This document shows positions 57,258 to 64,000 of a stretch of 64,000 nucleotides of DNA, in pieces; within the stretch, counting starts at the first letter, position 1, and the number at the start of each line of letters is the position of its first letter. A program made the position numbers and the translations under genes. This DNA comes from Branchiostoma floridae. Taxonomy: Eukaryota > Chordata > Leptocardii > Amphioxiformes > Branchiostomatidae. The DNA lies in NCBI RefSeq assembly GCF_000003815.2, contig NC_049983.1, positions 7,113,702 through 7,177,701 of the forward strand, given 5' to 3'. Under the pieces are notes generated by a model. That model was not told where the DNA came from. It worked only from the letters and a program-made list of their open reading frames with translations, and did not search any database.

Positions 57258-60200
57258 TTATCTGTTCTTTGGTTTCATCTGTTTATACTCCTTTCTCCTG
57301 GTGGGTGTGAACTTGAGGAGCTTGGCGTACTTCTTGAGGAGTTTCTTCCAGTAACACTGCACGTCTTCCTGGCGGAGGTGGTCCCAGATGAACTGGAAAC
57401 CCCTGGAACAAAATGTTTCAAATCTTGTTGAACCTTCTGGCCATAATAACATTCTATGTGCCATTGGGTGTTCTGGCCAGGTGCTAACTTGCATTATCAC
57501 ATGGCCTTCTAATTCTGTCATACTGGCTTCTACACTTATAGAATCATTTGAACACACTTTGTGTGCAGACAGTTGAATATAGATGCAGACGCTCAAGTTG
57601 CTGTTGCTATGTTTTGATTTACCCATGCCTCAATTTTTTGCTGTCTTTTTTCCTTTCAGTAACCATTTCTAAAACATGATATCATATCTATAAAACCAGG
57701 TCAGGAATTGTTATTAAAGTTTCCTTTAAGTTTCTATGAATGGCATTTCCTTACCTTTCAGCAATTTCCTTTGCTACACCTTGATTAGCCTTGGCAAATT
57801 CAATCAACTCCCTGGAAGCAAAAGAAAAAACATCACAAAGTCTAGTAAAAAGAAGATCTCAAACCTGTACAAGTGACTACTTCTACATAATATCAAGGAC
57901 AATTTCGCCAATATGTGACTACTTTATGTGGTTCCTTACTATAGATACTTTTTCTCATAAACTCAAGCATTAAGAATCCTGTCTATAATCCTGTCAATGT
58001 AGATCAGATTTTATAGGTCCCGAGTTCTGAATAAAAGGTATTGCTTTTAGACTGAAATTATGTGGCTCTGAATGGTAATACTAATATTTACGTATGGACA
58101 AGAAAATCTGAGAAGCAACAAATAAAATTTATGTGGCCTTATCAGAATAGAAAAGATTATATATTGAATTCATTACACAAGAAGCAAGAAGAAGACATCC
58201 ATTCTTACCTTACATCCTTGAGGTCCTGACTAACAGGTATGTAGTGTACCCAGGGTTTCAGGGCGGGGTAGAAGAACTCTAACCACCCCTCCCCCACGTG
58301 GAACACCGTGGAGCGACACAGGAACAGGTGTTTGTAACGGAAGCTTGCCGCCACGCCACGGAAGTTGAACAGGTATCTGGAAATGAGTGTAAGATGCGGT
58401 ATGTAAAAACTTGTTGCAAAACAGAGCAATTTTTATCTTAGTTTTCTCTGAGACTTAATAGTATGAATGACGGTATTGATGCTTCCAAAACTAAAATCCA
58501 ATAGCTGAAATGCAGGAGAAACGCACCCAGTAGAAGAGATATCTCCTGTGTGTATCTTCCCTTTTTCCCTTAGTCAGGTGGTTTCTAATGTTTGCTTTGG
58601 AGGATATATATCTGAAAGGTTTCCTTATTGCCAATTAGAGACTGTGATTCCAATGTGATTCTCATGTGTTTCATTATAATCAATCACTCCTAGGAGGAGA
58701 GCATAGCAGACAGCAGGCTGGCAGGTCCTTGTGTTTCTGTGGGTGGAGTTTGTCACGTATTTTTGCTAAAGTTTCCATTGAATTTTGCATATGTGTATCA
58801 TTCAGTCATACATTGGAATCACAATAGAAAAGTGTTCCAGCATGTGTTTACTGTATGGCAGAGCTTCACGAGGGAGTCTGCTTACGTTTTGGATTGGTTT
58901 TGCACCAATACTTTTATCTACTGATACTTTCAAAACTGATGAGTTGAACCTACTTGTACTGACAGTGATCCTCCAGTTTGATCTCAGTAGCAGCTGGCAT
59001 CCCCAGGGTGTCCTGTGGTCAGACATCAACAAAAATATTTACATGGGAATAAACTTTGAGCTTTGTTCCAACACAAGGAAAACACTCAACACATATAAAT
59101 TTTCAGTCAAATCTCGCCACCTTCATCAGATGATGTCAGGAGCAAATCAAAAGTGGCGGGAAGATGGAATCTACCTCTGTCACAGTTCTAAATAGTCTCC
59201 TAGCTTGACGCCCCTCACAAACTAGTCCCACCCCATATCCAAAATGCAAACTTGATCCAGGGATACTGTTTGTCCAGGAGATTCTATATGGATGTGTTGA
59301 GACACTTCCAATGAGGTAGAGCTGGGGTGCCTGTGCTCTAAGAATCTAGCTTTAAATTCATGGGGAGTGCATGTTTTTTGTTGTGTTGACACAAAGCTCA
59401 CAGAGCTTTCATTGGAACCTGTGCATGGATTGGGCATTTCTTAATTCGTTGACAAACATTTGTGTTGACATTTCCAACCCTCTCATTGTTTGTTGACTTT
59501 CCTATAAAACTCTGTCATTTCAATCTAAGACTTTTGAAACCACATTTTCACATTAATGACAGCCCAAAGTTAGTTTGCTCTAAATGATATAAAACGAGAG
59601 AGCATAGACAACAAACCTTGTCAGACTTCCAGGCCTGGTTCTTGGTGTACTGAGCGTCCACAAGTTCTGGCTCAGCGCGGGAAAGCAGCACCAGCGGGTC
59701 TCGCTCTGCGCTCGTACGTGAGCCGCGGAAAAACGCCTTGTCTTCCTTCTTCTCCCACGGCCAGTCTTCGTTAGCCCTAAGGATTAATGATTATACATTT
59801 GTAGATTATACATAAAAATACTCACAGCAAGACTTTAAACAAAGTCCCAGTTTTGCAATTGAGTTAAATATGGAAACATGAAACATGATTGTATATGATA
59901 TATATTGATGAACTTTTAACTTGATCTAATACACAATATTGTAGGCTGAAAAAGCCTGAATTGCAGTGTGATTTACAAAGTTTACAGCCATCAGTAACAT
60001 GTCAACATTTCAGCATTACTGTTAAAATTACATGGTTACTCAGTAATGCTGGACAGAAACGAGTGGAGACACAGGTGTCACCTCCAAGAGGATGAACTGA
60101 GAACTGAACACAGATCAGAGACTGACTATTACAAAAATCAAAACTGCATTACACAAAATATCTCAAATCTGCTTATCATAATGATGTCAGTATTACATGT

Positions 60201-60479
60201 AAATATGTACTTAGAAACATTAAGAATACAAAAGAAGTATTGATATTAATGTTGATATGTTACAGTCTGCAGAGAAAAATACAGGATGAGTTTAACTTGT
60301 GTACCAAAGAAACTACAGTGACTGTACATGTATGATAAACTCAGACAGACTTACTTGGTGATGGAGTCCCTCATGAGGTCCCACCTCCCCAGGCCGGTGG
60401 GGAAGAGTGGCCAGACGGCCGGACCCCCCTCCCAGAACGTCCAGGCTGGGTACATGATGTCCCAGTGTTCATTAAACGT
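57258..60479 (-). CDS. POGLUT1: Protein O-glucosyltransferase 1 (Rumi), last six exons
   Basis: Exons in transcript order: 60479-60355, 59776-59617, 59012-58954, 58376-58209, 57811-57755, 57402-57258. Phases agree and give 237 residues plus a stop, corresponding to roughly residues 155-392 of the human enzyme. Diagnostic blocks are [53 protein letters not shown] and [20 protein letters not shown] of the CAP10 domain. The enzyme transfers glucose (or xylose) to serine in EGF repeats in the ER, a step needed for Notch signalling. The N-terminal third was not found between 60480 and 64000 and may lie beyond the window. The C-terminus reads KQMKPKNR, whereas human ends KTEL and fly Rumi ends KDEL, so no KDEL-type retrieval signal is visible. 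The gene is convergent with CLN8. Confidence 0.93.
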
Positions 60480-63400
60480 CTGGAAATACATATCAGACTA
60501 GAAAGGTAATATTTGCAAGCAAATACAGAATGTTACCTTCACATGGTTTAGTCTAGCATTTCTACCTGGAAGGGTAAACTGATTAAGTTGCAGATGTTGA
60601 CACAGGATAAGTCAAGACATGCAAGAAGGTACAAATAAATTTTGATGATTTTTTATCTGTAACGTTATACATCTTGAATAATGAACACAACGTCCAATAT
60701 TGTTCCAAACAGGGTTTCTCATCATCATCTCATCACAGCCCCATAGCTACAAGCCACAGGGGCAGTCTGTCCAAAAAGGTTATCCATTTCTGACGGTCGT
60801 CAACAGGGTTTACTCGACGACATTTAGCGTGTCGTCTGCGGGAGCGTCAAGGCCTATGAATTTTTTCGGCTTGGGGAGGTCCAGGGAGAAATTTCTTGGC
60901 TTGCGGAGAGAGAGCCATGGAAAAAAAAAAAAACTGGCTTCCTTCAACAATATGTATTCAAATGTTTAAAAAAATAAAGCTTTGAATCACTTGGGAAATT
61001 CATATTCTCTGTCTCTGACTTGGTGCAGAATGCGAGCCGCGAAGTTCAGTTGATAACATAAGATTAAGTTTAATTTTGCGCTTTCCGTCATTGTTGACGA
61101 ACAAACTCGGCGCGTAAGTATAGACAAATTTTGCAAAAATCTCTAAAAAATCAGCGGATGTTTGCGGACGGTGCTGACATTGATGATAATTCCTAACGCG
61201 CGCCGGCGGCGAGCGAGAAGCGACTGGTCGAACCCAGTGGGTGCCGCGCCCCTCCCCCTAATGTTCTGGTCAGTCGCATCGTGCTAGCGCCGATGTTTTT
61301 GTTGTCATTTTCCCGGCCCCGATTAACTGTCAGTTGTTGCTACCATAGAAGTAAAAAAAATCGAACAATATGTGAAATTAAATAAGGTACTTTCAAAATA
61401 GTCTCCGGTAAGCCGATCGGACCTCATATGCTTGCGCTCTATACGGGGGTGGGGCCCTACATGAAACGTGACAAATAGGTGTGCTTTTGATTCTTTAATT
61501 GACTGCTTATAAAATATGGACCGAATCTACCGGTGTCATCATGTTGCACCAAATTTGGGCTGACCGTCTATGAAAATTAAGATGTCGAAGATATTTCCCA
61601 AAAGGTAGGCAGAGATTTGTTGATGTTGGCGGTGTTGATTTTTTCGTAATGATTTTCTTAGTAGGACCATCGCAAACAGTGCATTCAGTCCCTTTCCCCG
61701 TGAAAACATCAGCTAGATTGTGCTAGATACAGCCTCACATGAGGCAAGAAGTACATACAGTCACAATTTTATTGTCAAATATTATAGAATTGAATTCTCG
61801 TTTCTATCTACTTGAATTAGACTAACTTCTGAAGAGAGCAAAATTAAAACAAGCGTACCAAGTTACGGCACACTGCGTAGCACAAAATCGGAAGGTACAT
61901 TCACAGCTTGAAACGTCTCACAGAGTTTGCCGCTTGTACAACGCAGCGCGAAGGGTTCTCCTCAGCATGCTCAGTCACACTTTTACGTTTTCTATGAACC
62001 ATATACCCAGTGTGAAATCGAATGTTACACATATCCTGTTTATGTCGCAGTAAAAGCGCAGCGCGATCGCCGTCTAGTGGAAATTTCGAAAGGGGGCCTT
62101 ACCAACTACTGTAAATTGCACAAATTCACAGAAACAGCTGATTAGCGTAATCGCTAAAATTGCCACAAATCTATTATATTCGTTCACGTCCCGCAGTTGC
62201 CGGACACTCTCAGAGCAGAAATTGATATGGCTACCCCTGCACACTGCAAGTGATCTTCACAGTACGCAGCACATCTCCGCTATGCTTCCTGTCACAGTTA
62301 ATCTGTGTAAATTCATTCATATTTTGAACGGCCCAATCATTTTTTCAGAGCCCGCAATTCATATTTCATAAATTTCTTTTATTTTTAGCAAACAATTTTG
62401 ATTTACGTTTGATGTACGTAGTTTGTTTATGCCCTCATTATCAATACGTGCCGCAGTCGGTACACTTCAAACCAGTCCGCCTGTCAATCATGCAAACTTC
62501 AAGGGGTTAGGTTTCTGCTACACTTAACTTTCGCGTTGGCTTATGCTGATTTGTGCCTGGGGATTTGTGCTGTGCCGGCCACTCCCACCGTGTATAAAGC
62601 TGTATTAGTAGATTTATTGTAATTCACCCAAACTTCGTTTCCGTGCTCCACTTGCTTGCTGGGGACCAACGCAGCACTGTGGTAACTTACATGATAAACA
62701 ACAAGGTGAACGGAATGACCGTGACCTAACATGGGGAGGGCGTTCCACGCTGCAGTTAATCGTGTTTGTTCAGGTCAGTTTAATAGCGAAATAAACTCAT
62801 CAAGTCCATCGTTTGTGTTTCACATACCTTTATGTCTCAGGCGTAAAACTTTGAGTTTGCATGACGATCGTTATGCATGTTTTTTTTATGTAACAGCCGG
62901 CAACACGCAGTGACCGCAAGTTGCGTCTAACGTAGTCATGTGTTGTTGTTTTTTTGCTCAAATGTTCTTGTTGACTCAAAAATCGGTTAACTACAACCGT
63001 GACACCAATCTGTGTTTCATTTAGACGACAGCTCTATGTATGAACTTGAAAAACGAACAGGTCTCGCTACATTTTTATGATTAACGTTATATGCCAGTTA
63101 CTTATCATGTCAGGAGACATCCAAAGAAATCACCACATACACGTAACGTTACCACAGTTGTCGGCCTGTCTGAGAAAATTGCAGTAGTGCTCTGAATGCG
63201 TTTGTTCACCAAATTATCGCGTGTGTACGCACGAGTGCTGGCGTACTACACATCGTGTGTGTTCTCGATTCTACGTAACTCAAACACAACATAGAATCCG
63301 AACAATGTTTGGATGGCTCAGACTTAAACTGACTTGTGCAGGTAGCAAAACCTTTAGCTTAAACAAAATCAAGAAAAGTATCGAAACAAATGCTTAGATT

Positions 63401-64000
63401 TGACTCGATATAGACCTTAACGGTTTAACCGAGACACATTATACTTTGGGGGCATTAAATTTCATTCTACCTGCCCTCAATTTCATTCTACCTTCCTTGA
63501 AGTTGATATACTAGTATGCAAAAGGTGCCGATATTTGGCAAAATAAAGTCAAAGCTCTGTGAATTTCTTGATCCGATTTATTACTTCTTGGTAAAATGAA
63601 TTCCACAAATCATTCAGAGGACGGCTTCTGCTTCGGTTCAGGCCGTCCAAAGCAAGATGAAGTCATCATTTGACGGGCGGACACTTCCGTGTTGACTAGT
63701 GGCGGTCGTTGACCTCGTTCGAACACCATGTTCCATAACTCCCGGGCGGGTTCCATAGCTACCGGTCGTTGACCTCGGGTCCTTGGAACGTGGTTCTGAT
63801 GTTCTATGGGGGCTCGAAAGTTCGATTTTGTGTTAAAATTGCTTGTTTTTTCACCCTTTTTTGCCCCATAAAATCATTTTTTGGTGTCTTTGGGGGACCA
63901 AATGACCAAGGTGCAGTGTCTTATGTGCAGACCTACCAGCTTGCTGAATTACGAGATATTCCAAAGTCTAGTTTTGGAGATATTCATGTTTTTTATTTGT
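60480..64000. other. No gene recognised; probable POGLUT1 intron or upstream region
   Basis: I looked on the minus strand for the preceding POGLUT1 exons (Cys-rich N-terminus and the ...VFSFSK region of the human protein) and did not find them. The stretch is CG-richer around 61000-61450 and has an imperfect direct repeat GGTCGTTGACCTCG near 63706 and 63764. Short open frames here show no family features. Confidence 0.5.

Overview
The window most likely comes from a cephalochordate (amphioxus, Branchiostoma). The genes are intron-rich and strikingly vertebrate-like, many small inverted-repeat (MITE-type) elements and SINEs sit in the introns, and there are several tandem duplications of exon-sized pieces. 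The species call is inference. The gene identities rest on long stretches that match known human families. Exons were placed by hand using homology, GT/AG boundaries and continuous codon phase.

Layout. (1) 2.1-14.7 kb, plus strand: a CLCA-type protein (metallohydrolase HEWGH motif, VWA domain with an intact MIDAS, one transmembrane segment and a very long cytoplasmic tail). Its N-terminal exon(s) are not in view. Its introns hold nested MITEs, two of them within 5-11 bp of a splice donor. (2) 16.3-50.7 kb, minus strand: a complete WASHC4 (SWIP) gene of 33 coding exons, 1168 residues in the human-like form. It has a candidate cassette exon that switches the C-terminus between a short hydrophilic end and a polyproline end. 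Its introns contain a single-exon leucine-rich-repeat membrane protein on the opposite strand (27.6-29.9 kb), a 33-bp minisatellite carrying regularly phased CCAAT boxes (33.6-34.2 kb), a three-layer transposon nest around a 5-kb TA-target element (39.3-45.2 kb) and an 80-bp tandem repeat that copies a splice acceptor (48.2-48.55 kb). (3) 51.7-54.4 kb, plus strand: a CLN8 gene of three coding exons, head-to-head with WASHC4. A 5S-rRNA-derived SINE lies in its first intron. (4) 57.3-60.5 kb, minus strand: the last six exons of POGLUT1 (Rumi), convergent with CLN8. The first part of that gene is not found before the window ends. The last 3.5 kb show no supportable gene.

Functionally, WASHC4 (endosomal WASH/Arp2/3 complex) and CLN8 (ER export of lysosomal enzymes) both serve the endolysosomal system and share a roughly 1-kb divergent promoter interval. 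POGLUT1 (ER O-glucosylation of EGF repeats, needed for Notch) and CLCA act in the secretory pathway or at the cell surface. There is no operon-like organisation and no sign of bacterial or viral sequence.
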